64,000 bases of DNA, taken from UBA4665 sp036388555 (GTDB lineage: Bacteria; Patescibacteriota; Saccharimonadia; Saccharimonadales; UBA4665). The notes beneath the pieces are model-generated. The model did no database searches. It saw only the letters and a program-made list of their open reading frames with translations, and was not told where the DNA came from. The DNA lies in the NCBI GenBank assembly GCA_036388555.1, contig DASVRP010000010.1, positions 62,001-126,000 of the forward strand, in the 5' to 3' direction. This document shows positions 16,175-24,017 of the stretch, piece by piece. Numbering within the stretch: the first letter of the stretch is position 1; each line of letters begins with the position of its first letter. Made by a program: the position numbers and the translations under genes.

Positions 16175-17059
16175 TCAACCCACATCTTCCATCATACTAA
16201 GATATGATTCACCGGCGATTATCAGATGGTCTAAGAGTTCGATTCCAAGTATCTTGCCTCCTTCGATCAACTGATAGGTGACTTCTGCATCAGCCTCGGT
16301 CGGCTCCAGCGAGCCTGATGGATGGTTGTGTGCGATGATGACCGCAACTGCCCCGTAAGTTATAGCCGGCTGGAAGACCTCACGCGGATGGACAATATTG
16401 GCAGTCAGACTGCCCATGGAGACTACTTCTTCGTGGATGACCTGATACCGGCTTCCCAGATACAGTGCACGAAGTTGCTCCTTTTGAAGATCGCCCATGT
16501 TCTTGAGATGCTCGTACGCCTGCCGGGCGGTACGGACGACGATCGGCCGGCCGGCCCGGCTTTGGTAGAACCGCCGACCAAGCTCGAAGCTGGCGACAAG
16601 CTGACTCGCCTTATTGAGCGGTATATCCAGCGTATCTGCCAGGTGTTTCGGATTGGTCTCGTGCAAGATAGCCCGCTCACCGTATTCCTTGAGGATGCGG
16701 TGAGCCATCTGCATGACGTCTTCGCGCCGGGTTCCAACGCCAAGCAGTATGGCAACAATCTCGGCCAAGCTTAGTCCACCCGGCCCATGCTTCAGCAGCT
16801 TTTCGCGCGGTTTATCCTGATTTTCCATATCCCGTACACGCAGCACGTATGGCGTGTCTGCCTCGTGCATCAGAACATCGTTATCGTGCAGTATATACGT
16901 CGGTATGAACGGTCCTGCTGGTTGCGGGATTGGACCATACTTTCTGCCCGGCCGTCGTGGCCGCTGTTCGCTCGGCGGGAACAGTCTCTCGGCCGTTTCA
17001 CGGATATCGGCATCGCGTCCCCATTCTGCAGGGACTGCGGGGGCACTAAGCTGCGACAT
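16175..17059 (-). CDS. radC: RadC/JAB-domain protein
   Basis: 294 aa from the ATG at 17057-17059 (SD GGGAG); a TTG seven codons upstream is unlikely. The N-terminal ~80 residues are a Pro/Arg-rich extension not usual in RadC. A helix-hairpin-helix-like part follows (SLAEIVAILLGVGTRREDV, then LADTLDIPLNKASQLVASF). The C-terminal JAB domain has the metal motif AHNHPSGSLEPTEAD with the upstream Glu in HEEVVSMG. The biochemical role is unsettled; RadC proteins are often linked to mobile DNA or recombination. It overlaps the 92-aa gene upstream by 14 bases, so they form an operon. Confidence 0.88.
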   Translation of the reverse strand: MSQLSAPAVPAEWGRDADIRETAERLFPPSEQRPRRPGRKYGPIPQPAGPFIPTYILHDNDVLMHEADTPYVLRVRDMENQDKPREKLLKHGPGGLSLAEIVAILLGVGTRREDVMQMAHRILKEYGERAILHETNPKHLADTLDIPLNKASQLVASFELGRRFYQSRAGRPIVVRTARQAYEHLKNMGDLQKEQLRALYLGSRYQVIHEEVVSMGSLTANIVHPREVFQPAITYGAVAVIIAHNHPSGSLEPTEADAEVTYQLIEGGKILGIELLDHLIIAGESYLSMMEDVG

Positions 17060-17324
17060 GAGAGTTCTCCCGCACGCCAATCAGCGTCCAGCTCTGCTGT
17101 ACGGTATCGAACTTGAGCCGGTAATCACGCGTACCGTCAGTCATGTCGAAGATCTCGATGAGCTGCTGGCCTTTGCGTACAAGATAACGCAGTCCTGATT
17201 CGATAAAGGTGTATTCACGGCCGCCGTATTCCATGCGCTTGGGAAATCCCTTGAGATGCCTGCCGGGGCGGAAATAGACACTGGTGACACTGACTTCTTC
17301 ATTGATAATACGGGTGTTGTTCAT
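17046..17324 (-). CDS. Hypothetical protein upstream of radC, 92 aa
   Basis: Small beta-rich soluble protein with repeated strand-like segments (VTSVYFRPGRHLKGFPKRME, REYTFIESGLRYLVRKGQQL, DGTRDYRLKFDTVQQSWTLI). It reads like an SH3- or PH-like barrel, but no family is recognised. SD TTTAGGAG precedes the ATG by 9 bases. The 14-base overlap with radC indicates coupled translation. Confidence 0.75.
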   Translation of the reverse strand: MNNTRIINEEVSVTSVYFRPGRHLKGFPKRMEYGGREYTFIESGLRYLVRKGQQLIEIFDMTDGTRDYRLKFDTVQQSWTLIGVRENSHVAA

Positions 17325-17740
17325 AGGTTCAAGCTCCTAAAGATATGATTGGTGAAGAGAACTGATGATCGACTGATCGTCAGAGAACGGCTTTTGAGAT
17401 AGATATATGTGTACGGGAAAAGCTACCGTTCCGGAGTCTTCCTATGCCCGACGCGGGGCCCATATGTCTTGCTTGAATAGAAGATGGCAGGGACGCTTAA
17501 CGAGGTCTGGTGACGCTGCGTCAGTGAGTATGCTACTTGTCTGGTTGGGTGAAGCAGGTGTGTAAGAAGAGGTATGCCCCCGGAGGAAACGGCCCAGCAC
17601 ACACGATGCTGAATGGAATTATAGTCCCGCTAGCCACACCCGCGCAAGGGCACGATATGTGATATATGCGACAATGCGACACCGTTGATGCATCACGCGA
17701 CAGGGATGGAATGTTGTAAATATTCCCGCAACAATGCACA
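17325..17740. other. Gene-free stretch
   Basis: No credible coding frame on either strand. A TTGCGC-18-TATAAT element on the minus strand (-10 at about 17617-17622) could give a long leader or a small RNA reading toward the 92-aa gene. The sequence was compared by eye with RNase P, tmRNA and SRP RNA core motifs without a match. Confidence 0.5.
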
Positions 17741-17763
17741 AAAAGAACCCCTTGCGGGGCCCT
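17741..17763 (-). terminator. Terminator of the 42-aa gene
   Basis: On the minus strand GCCCC-GCAA-GGGGT is followed by TCTTTTTG; 25 bases downstream of the stop. Confidence 0.75.
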
Positions 17764-17788
17764 CAAGACAGGCTTTGATCAGGCCGTA

Positions 17789-17917
17789 CTACTGTTCAGT
17801 ACTCATGTCCTGTTCAGTCTCACTGTCCTTGTCCTTGTTCATCCGCTCTTCGTATTCCTGCTTAGCCTTGTCCATTCCTTTGTCCTTGGCATTCTGTGTC
17901 ATGTCATCTAAATTCAT
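17789..17917 (-). CDS. Small acidic/basic helical protein, 42 aa
   Basis: ATG at 17915-17917, TAG at 17789-17791, SD AAGGAG six bases before the start and a strong terminator just downstream. It begins MNLDDMTQNAKDKGMDKAKQ and continues as a highly charged helix rich in Lys, Glu, Asp, Gln and Met, ending STEQ. There are no Cys and no aromatic residues except one Tyr. It resembles small CsbD- or antitoxin-like charged proteins in composition only. The complete set of expression signals makes it a credible gene despite its length. Confidence 0.7.
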   Translation of the reverse strand: MNLDDMTQNAKDKGMDKAKQEYEERMNKDKDSETEQDMSTEQ

Positions 17918-18027
17918 ATGATTCTCCTTGTTAGTTGCTAACATACCTAGCGTAACAATCATGTATGACGCTGTAAGTTAGAAATAGTACAGTGAATGTT
18001 ATATAGCTGTCACATACTTGGGCTGGG

Positions 18028-18564
18028 ATGAGGATCGGAATCTTTTCAGACACGCACAATAAGCTGGCCGGCATCGACCAGGCCTTTGCTATCTTTGCCC
18101 GCGACCAGGTCGCAGTGGCGATCCACTGTGGAGATTGGACCGCTCCGGACACCCTGGCATATGTTGGAGATGCAGCAGGGCGGTATGACATCGCAGTCAA
18201 GGGAGTGCTCGGTAATAATGATAGGGATGTCAGCGGCTTCGTCCTGGCCGCACGGGGTCTGGACCTCCTCGATATCTCCGAAGGGGTACTGGAATTAGAG
18301 ATCGGTGGCCGGCAGATAGCAGCCTACCACGGACACCATGCCCCGACGCTGCGACGCCTGCTGGCGGACGGTCCCGAGCTGTTGCTGCTGGGACATAGCC
18401 ATAAGCCCCGGTTCGACAAGCTGGCCGCTGACGGCAAGGTAAGGATAATCCTCAACCCAGGGTCTACGGCATTCTCGATACCGCGCCGGAAAGGCTGGCA
18501 CGGTTCGGTGGCGGTCTACGACACGGAGAAGCATGATGCGAAATTCATCTATTTTGAAGGGTGA
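18028..18564 (+). CDS. YfcE/MJ0936-type metallophosphoesterase
   Basis: 178 aa. All metal-binding motifs of the calcineurin-like fold are present: SDTH (7-10), CGDW, GNND, YHGHH and GHSHKPRFD, ending with the typical NPGS. Family members hydrolyse phosphodiesters (often cyclic or bis-p-nitrophenyl substrates in vitro) with Mn2+ and are cytoplasmic. The natural substrate is unknown. CATACT lies nine bases before the ATG. The 3' end overlaps the decayed MshC/CysRS-like remnant on the opposite strand. Confidence 0.9.
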   Translation: MRIGIFSDTHNKLAGIDQAFAIFARDQVAVAIHCGDWTAPDTLAYVGDAAGRYDIAVKGVLGNNDRDVSGFVLAARGLDLLDISEGVLELEIGGRQIAAYHGHHAPTLRRLLADGPELLLLGHSHKPRFDKLAADGKVRIILNPGSTAFSIPRRKGWHGSVAVYDTEKHDAKFIYFEG

Positions 18565-19177
18565 GGCCCTGCCGGCAGCACAAGCCGCTCCAGGCCAGCT
18601 GACGGCTCCTCCAGCTCAAGCCCGAGCAGCTCGAATGACTTCCTGAAATCACCGGCAGTCGCCGGAACTACCCCTGCTGGAGGGGAGGGTTCGTTCGCCA
18701 GGCATTCGAGGGCGTGCCGCACTGTGTGCGTGTCAATGTCATCGGCCATCGCTGCCATGACCTCTTCCCAGAAACCGCGTGCTTTCTGCCGGGAGATATG
18801 TCCCGCGTTGAGGCGGGAGCGGATCTGCCCCAACAATTCCTTCGATTCATTAAGCAGGCACGGTATCCGAGTCGGTCTAGGACATCATGGAACATATCAG
18901 TTTCGCGGGCTGCCAGTTCGTCATACGGGACCCCAAGTACTGCTGCCCGCACAAATATCGGCTTGTCGACGTTGGTAACGTTCCGGACCATCGTGACGGC
19001 ATGCCCCTGGTTCTCCAGGAAGCGCTACAGCAGGTCGTAGGTCATAAATGTCTGGATATGGCCAAGATGCGCCGAATCGTACGGCGTGATACCGCAGACA
19101 TATATACGGACGTCTTTGGGGACCTCCCAGTCGACCAGGCCGCCAGTGGCAGTATCATGAGGTTTCATGATCGTCAT
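18549..19177 (-). pseudogene. Decayed MshC/cysteinyl-tRNA synthetase-like gene
   Basis: Read on the minus strand from the ATG at 19175-19177, the product contains VCGITPYDSAHLGH followed by MVRNVTNVDKPIF, the HIGH-region hallmarks of the CysRS/MshC family. GITPYD plus HLGH is closer to MshC, the mycothiol cysteine ligase. An in-frame TAG (19025-19027) interrupts it within LL*RFLEN. After about residue 110 homology stops and reappears in another frame as an EEVMAAMADDIDTHTVRHAL-like helical segment running to the stop at 18549. The catalytic core and KMSKS region are missing. Premature stop, frameshift and internal deletion together make it non-functional. It lies 11 bases downstream of the His-rich membrane protein gene and may once have shared its transcript. 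Confidence 0.75.
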
Positions 19178-19188
19178 GGTGCGTGGGA

Positions 19189-19857
19189 CTACAGCAGATG
19201 CCGCAGACGTTCCTTGACTGTCGGAGTCTCGCCGCCGCCGCAGCTGGCCGGGTCATCCTTCTCGTTATAGCTCGCCGCATCCGACGGTACCGATCTGTAC
19301 TGCTTCTGCAGCTCAGCGCTGTCTGCCGGGCCGTAGCTGACGAGCAGCCGGTCCCTGTCATCGATCACCTGGTTGGTGATGGTCGTCAGGTCGGTCAGGT
19401 CCTGGTCGTTGAGGATGATGTTGAGCTTGCTGGCGTCTGAAGCCTGGTAGAGCTTATCGGGGGTGCTTATGAAGTCAGTGCCGATATTCCAGCCGAGGTT
19501 CTGAAAGAACTGGCCCCAGGTGACGGCCTTGTCGTGGACGTGGACGACACCGCTCTCCTCGTCATGCATATGGGTCCGGGCGAGCGGCGATACGCCTGCC
19601 ATGTCGCAGATCTTGACCTCCTGGTAATATTCCTGGCCGGCGAATGACTCGCGGGTACCGTCGATATAGACGGCGAAATTGGCGTGATAATGGGTATGGT
19701 CCTCGTGGTAGGTGACGAACCGGACGGCAAGTAACAACAACGCACCCAGAAGTACGCCGCCGAGCAACCATTTCCAGCGCTGCGCCTTTGACGGCAGGGG
19801 TATGTGGGATGGAGCAGCCTGTGCGGATGCGGCTGTCGGCGTATCAGAGTCAGACAT
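19189..19857 (-). CDS. Membrane-anchored His-rich protein
   Basis: 222 aa. Cytoplasmic Ala/Pro/Thr-rich start, one membrane helix at about 30-48 (WLLGGVLLGALLLLAVRFV), then an extracytoplasmic domain opening with HEDHTHYHANFAVYIDG. Further His pairs occur in RTHMHDEESGVVHVHDK, so metal binding is likely. A CxGGGE-like motif (ASCGGGETP) lies near the end. I do not recognise a named family. TATACT lies on the minus strand about 30 bases upstream with a GAGGGG SD. It is followed by the MshC-like pseudogene and preceded by a winged-helix regulator on the same strand. Confidence 0.75.
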   Translation of the reverse strand: MSDSDTPTAASAQAAPSHIPLPSKAQRWKWLLGGVLLGALLLLAVRFVTYHEDHTHYHANFAVYIDGTRESFAGQEYYQEVKICDMAGVSPLARTHMHDEESGVVHVHDKAVTWGQFFQNLGWNIGTDFISTPDKLYQASDASKLNIILNDQDLTDLTTITNQVIDDRDRLLVSYGPADSAELQKQYRSVPSDAASYNEKDDPASCGGGETPTVKERLRHLL

Positions 19858-19955
19858 GGTGATGGTAACCCCTCGTATTCATAAGTCCAGTATAACAATG
19901 AAGCGGCCGTGCTGATAGGGCAGGCCGCTTCATCGGTTGCGAGAGCTGGTATGTA

Positions 19956-20234
19956 TTACAGTCCGTATCTCATGCTGGTCATGCCGGATTCCGGCCAGAT
20001 GTTAAACATGATCTTCCGGCCCTTCGAGCTGAGCCGGATCCAGGCGTCATTGCCGCTGCGGGCGGATTTGCTGAGATATATCAGACCTTTGTGCCTGAGG
20101 GCGTCGACGATGTGCGCCAGGCGCTGGCGGTCGAAACGCAGCGTCTCGGCCAGGTTGGCAAAGTCTTCTTCTCCGTTCTCATGTACTGTCTGCAGTACCA
20201 GCGCGTAGTCCCTCGGCAGTTCGATGTGTTGCAT
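19956..20234 (-). CDS. MarR-like winged-helix DNA-binding protein
   Basis: 92 aa. Single winged helix-turn-helix: EEDFANLAETLRFDRQRLAH as helices 2-3, IVDALRHKGLIYLSKSA leading into the wing, then the WIRLSSKG beta strand. It lacks the long dimerisation helices of full MarR proteins and has no ligand domain. SD AAGGAGG is optimal. It probably regulates neighbouring genes, possibly the His-rich membrane protein. Targets are unknown. Confidence 0.75.
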   Translation of the reverse strand: MQHIELPRDYALVLQTVHENGEEDFANLAETLRFDRQRLAHIVDALRHKGLIYLSKSARSGNDAWIRLSSKGRKIMFNIWPESGMTSMRYGL

Positions 20235-20391
20235 TATTCCTCCTTTGTTTAGTTTTGAGGTTTTACCAGCCAGCGCGCCGGGTGGGTGAGGCCTGACAGC
20301 TGACTGTCTCCAGCATATCGGCCGATTCTTAAAGCAGGCTTGAGGATAAGCTTTTTTGTTCCGGGAACCGGGGCTCAGGTCCGGGGAGGTA

Positions 20392-21750
20392 TCATTCTTC
20401 GGTTGCTGCAGCTGGCGCCGGAGGTGGCGGAGGAGTCATGACTTTGAGCAGGTAGGCATTGATCTCGCTGAAGTCATCGACACCGGCAGCCGGGATAAGC
20501 GCCGATTGGCCGTTGCGTGACCGGTAGCTGGTAAGCAGGTTTTCACCGTCGGCATCATTGAGGCTGATTGACTTGATGCTTGAGTTCGGAATCTTTTTAG
20601 CAAGTTCGGCCAGGCGGCGGACTTCATTGGTCTGGAAATCAGTCTGGACATTACTCCCGAAGCTGTCGAGTAGTTTGCCGAGTTTGACAGGGTTGGCGGC
20701 CACACCGGCGGTCGAGGTCTTATCCTTGAGGGCGACGAGCATCAGGCGCTGATTCGATGCACGGGTGAAGTCTGCCAGACCATAGCCGTACGAGCCGTAG
20801 GCGTCACCGCGGGCCCGGGCCAGGTTCAAAGCCTGCTGGCCGTTCAGATGGTTGACGCCGTTCGGTAGCTTGACCAATACGGTACCGCGCGGTCCGGACC
20901 AATCACGGCTTGGATCGTACAAGCCGCGCGGATCAGTGCTCTTGATGTTGACATCTATCCCACCGACCGCATTGACGGCGTCTCGCAGGGCGGTGTAATT
21001 GACCAATGCGTAATAATTGATGTCGATGTCGAAGTTCTGCTCGATGACCTGCTGCAGGGCGCCCATGCCACCGGACGGATAGCCCGGAGTGCTGAAGTTC
21101 TCGGCCTTGCCATAGACGAAGGTAGAGTTTATCTTGCCATAGCCGTACCCTGGCGTCTCCACCCACAGGTCACGCGGGACACTGAGCATGAAGGCGGTGT
21201 TGTTCTTTGTGTCGAGGCTGACGATCATGATCGAGTCGGTCAGGTCACCACCGGAATGCCCGACGTCGTCAGCTGAGTTGCCGGCCAGCAGGATATTGAC
21301 CCGGCCGGTATCTTCGCCGTCCAGCTTGTCGTTCTGGAGCAGGCCGAACAGATTGCCATCGAATGATTTACTGGCATTGTAGAGCAGCTTGATGCCGACA
21401 TAGCCCCCAGCCAGAAGTCCGATGATAAGCAGGGTGATGAACGCCCGCTTGAGCCGCTTCTTCCAACCGGCTTTGGCACGCTGAGGCTTGTCGGCTGCGC
21501 CGGGTCGGATGCCCGGCATGGTACCCGGATAGGCACCAGCGCCTACACCTGGCTGCCCAGCGCCGGCCTGCGACTGTCCATACATAGGTGGCGCGTAGGC
21601 GGGCAAGGTGGCGCCGATCGGCGGGAATGCAGTCCGGTCATCAGCCACGCTGCCAGGGGCGCGCTGCGGCTGCACCGGAGGCGGCAGGATATCATGGCCA
21701 TAGCTTCCGCTCTGTTGCGGCTGTTCGTTGTATTCGTGTTGAAATTTCAT
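20392..21750 (-). CDS. LytR-CpsA-Psr family protein
   Basis: 452 aa from the ATG at 21748-21750; an in-frame Met 23 codons upstream is less likely because it lacks an SD. The N-terminal ~90 residues are Pro/Gly/Gln-rich and cytoplasmic, followed by one membrane helix (AFITLLIIGLLAGGYVGIKL). The LCP catalytic domain has NILLAGN, GGDLTDSIMIVSL, the Arg-containing SVPRDLWV, and ARARGDAYGSYGYGLADFTR before the RASNQR helix. LCP enzymes transfer undecaprenyl-linked glycopolymers to peptidoglycan or protein outside the membrane. The C-terminus ends in a Pro/Ala-rich tail. With the synthase and deacetylase genes nearby it could anchor a surface glycan, but it is encoded 11 kb away. Confidence 0.88.
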   Translation of the reverse strand: MKFQHEYNEQPQQSGSYGHDILPPPVQPQRAPGSVADDRTAFPPIGATLPAYAPPMYGQSQAGAGQPGVGAGAYPGTMPGIRPGAADKPQRAKAGWKKRLKRAFITLLIIGLLAGGYVGIKLLYNASKSFDGNLFGLLQNDKLDGEDTGRVNILLAGNSADDVGHSGGDLTDSIMIVSLDTKNNTAFMLSVPRDLWVETPGYGYGKINSTFVYGKAENFSTPGYPSGGMGALQQVIEQNFDIDINYYALVNYTALRDAVNAVGGIDVNIKSTDPRGLYDPSRDWSGPRGTVLVKLPNGVNHLNGQQALNLARARGDAYGSYGYGLADFTRASNQRLMLVALKDKTSTAGVAANPVKLGKLLDSFGSNVQTDFQTNEVRRLAELAKKIPNSSIKSISLNDADGENLLTSYRSRNGQSALIPAAGVDDFSEINAYLLKVMTPPPPPAPAAATEE

Positions 21751-21946
21751 AGAACGTTGCTTTACATTATGCAGGAAGCTGACGCTATACGCCAGCGGTA
21801 TACAAAAGCTGATTACCACGTAATTGTACCATCCTACCCTGAGTAACAGCTGGCAGGTGGATCACCCGCAGCGGTAGGGCTACTAAGCGCTATATGGACA
21901 GGGAAGAGATGCCGGCCATACGGTCGGCGGTGGAAACGATGAAGCA

Positions 21947-21974
21947 CAAAACGGGGCCCAGTTTCTGAGCCCCG
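21947..21974 (-). terminator. Terminator of the 589-aa gene
   Basis: Minus strand CGGGGC, 11-base loop, GCCCCG, then TTTTG; 32 bases past the stop. Confidence 0.75.
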
Positions 21975-22005
21975 AGGAACGCCGAGTCATTACATTCCTA
22001 GAAAT

Positions 22006-23775
22006 TTAAGCCTGTACCCAGGTCATAGGCTCACGCTCGCCGGCGTCTAGTTCGCCTGTTATGACTTCCGCGTCAACCGGCGCCCTACTTTGGAGGGCCA
22101 CTAACTCGCTCGGCCGACGTGCCTGTGAGGGATTAGTGCTACGTACACCGCTGGCAGCCCGGCTGCCGATGAACTTGTTGAGTGCAGTCAGGTCGCGGTA
22201 CTCCCTCGTGAAGATTTCTGTGTCCTTGCCATCGATTTCGACGACTTCACGCTGACCGTCGCCATTCATGGCGTTCTGTACACGGGGAACGATTTTTGGA
22301 TTGAGCTTTATGGCCGCGACTTCGTTCTTGACGCGGGCCGGACGACCGGGAGATGACACGTCGAGTGGCCGGGTAGCACCGACGAAGTGGTCGCCTGCTT
22401 CTGTTTCTACCAGTATCAGCGACAGATAATCATCACCGCTAGGATTTCCAACCCGATCGATGGGGAAGTATGTGTCAGACCTGGCGAGGATCCGGTCGCC
22501 TCCCCTTTGCCGCAAGTAAGGATTAGTGAAGTCGAATTCATCGTCTGCTTCGATAGCACCTGCAATTTTACGGACCATACTGGAATTAGCTTCAATGGCA
22601 TCGGAAACCTTGTCTCCGTCAGCAATGACACATTCATCGATTTCTGACCAGTATGTTTCAACTCCGATTCCGGCAAAACAAATTTTTGCAGCATTATGAG
22701 CGGACATATTAATGTCGACGACTTTCCCAGCTCCAGCGTAAGGAGCCTCGTTAGCCACCTGCAGTAATTGCTTGTTGCGTTCATTGCTCAGTCGGTTCGG
22801 CTGGTTGGCTGCCTTTTTTTTCGTTAGTCCTGCATCAGACTCCAGAACTTGATCAGCCCCTTCTTCGAATGCCGTGACGGTACGGTAGGCGCCCTTATTG
22901 ATTAATGACTGTCCGATTTTGGTGTTGGTGATCATCGGATCCATATATTTCCGCAGGACACCCGCACCACTTGCCGCTACGAATGGAGTCAATTCATCCT
23001 GGGCTATCGGTTCCAGGAAGCTGGCCGGCACAAAGTCCCGTTCCCGGAGTGAGTCGACGACACCGGTCGGTTCCTGCTGTGTCAGCGTATAGTCAAAGGC
23101 GCCTCCATCGGGGACGGCCACTTCCTTACCTGTAGTACTCATGCCTGATCTGTTGATTATTGCCATCTCCGCTCCTTGTTTATCACTGATAGGTTCTGCT
23201 ACTGCAAATGTGTCAGCCGAAGCACTCTGCTCCTTACCGGCCGCACCTGATGCCGGTACTATATCTAATAGTTCGCCTAGTTTGCGGGCGGATGCCGCAA
23301 GCGTTGCGCCCAATGATTTTCTATTAAGTGCAGTGTATGGGTTGGTTCCAATCTCGCCCGGCACATCTGCCTCTGGTGTCTTAGCAGTCGCACCGTTGCC
23401 GCGGGGCCGGTCGCTGACTAGCTTACTTGTATCGATCCCCGTCGTATATTTTGCGCCTGGCTGGCCGGCTGCTGGCAGGAGCGGCTCTCTCCTGAAGGGG
23501 CCGACGGGATTGTCGTTGAACGTCGCACGGTCGCCCCTGCCAGCCACTGGCTTCCCATCAGCAACTACTGAGTCACGCAGGTCCTCGGCTTCCTGTTTAC
23601 CGGCAGAGTATTTCGACTGTCGCCCGAAGACAGCACTTGAGCCCAGGTCATCCGGCAGGTCGAGTTCGTCCGGATCATTAGGGTCATACCCCCGGCCCAA
23701 CCCAGTCTGATCGTCCGGTTCATGAACGCCGAATACCGATATGTCTAATCCCTTTTCATATTCACCTTGTGACAT
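22006..23775 (-). CDS. Unrecognised 589-aa soluble protein
   Basis: No signal peptide or membrane helix. Acidic N-terminus (PNDPDELDLPDDL), then about 300 residues of low-order sequence rich in Gly, Ala, Asp and Lys. A more ordered C-terminal half follows (about 330-510, e.g. KVVDINMSAHNAAKICFAGI and ILARSDTYFPIDRV), and a disordered tail full of Arg and Ser. I recognise no family. TATAAA lies about 26 bases upstream on the minus strand. It diverges from the 708-aa gene and opens the block of unusual genes. The intergenic space (23776-24017) is AT-rich compared with the genes. Composition suggests a structural or scaffold protein rather than an enzyme. Confidence 0.65.
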   Translation of the reverse strand: MSQGEYEKGLDISVFGVHEPDDQTGLGRGYDPNDPDELDLPDDLGSSAVFGRQSKYSAGKQEAEDLRDSVVADGKPVAGRGDRATFNDNPVGPFRREPLLPAAGQPGAKYTTGIDTSKLVSDRPRGNGATAKTPEADVPGEIGTNPYTALNRKSLGATLAASARKLGELLDIVPASGAAGKEQSASADTFAVAEPISDKQGAEMAIINRSGMSTTGKEVAVPDGGAFDYTLTQQEPTGVVDSLRERDFVPASFLEPIAQDELTPFVAASGAGVLRKYMDPMITNTKIGQSLINKGAYRTVTAFEEGADQVLESDAGLTKKKAANQPNRLSNERNKQLLQVANEAPYAGAGKVVDINMSAHNAAKICFAGIGVETYWSEIDECVIADGDKVSDAIEANSSMVRKIAGAIEADDEFDFTNPYLRQRGGDRILARSDTYFPIDRVGNPSGDDYLSLILVETEAGDHFVGATRPLDVSSPGRPARVKNEVAAIKLNPKIVPRVQNAMNGDGQREVVEIDGKDTEIFTREYRDLTALNKFIGSRAASGVRSTNPSQARRPSELVALQSRAPVDAEVITGELDAGEREPMTWVQA

Positions 23776-24017
23776 CCATGTACCTGCAGCGTTAGAATTT
23801 ATACTGTGTACTCATATTAGACATACCTTCGTTACCATGTCAAATTAATTGCACGTCTCCAATTGTAGACATTCGCGACAGATGTCAGCCCAAAGAGTGG
23901 ATGTTTCCGCAACGTCAGTGACCTATACGCAGGTATCTCACAAAATACTTGCCCTCACACTTCAGTTGTGATTTGATAAGGTCATCTACTTATTTAATAG
24001 TAATAAGGAATCTAAGA

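Noticed and set aside
17325..17740. Possible RNase P, SRP or tmRNA gene
   Set aside because: Core conserved motifs of these RNAs could not be found on either strand; only a weak promoter-like element is present.
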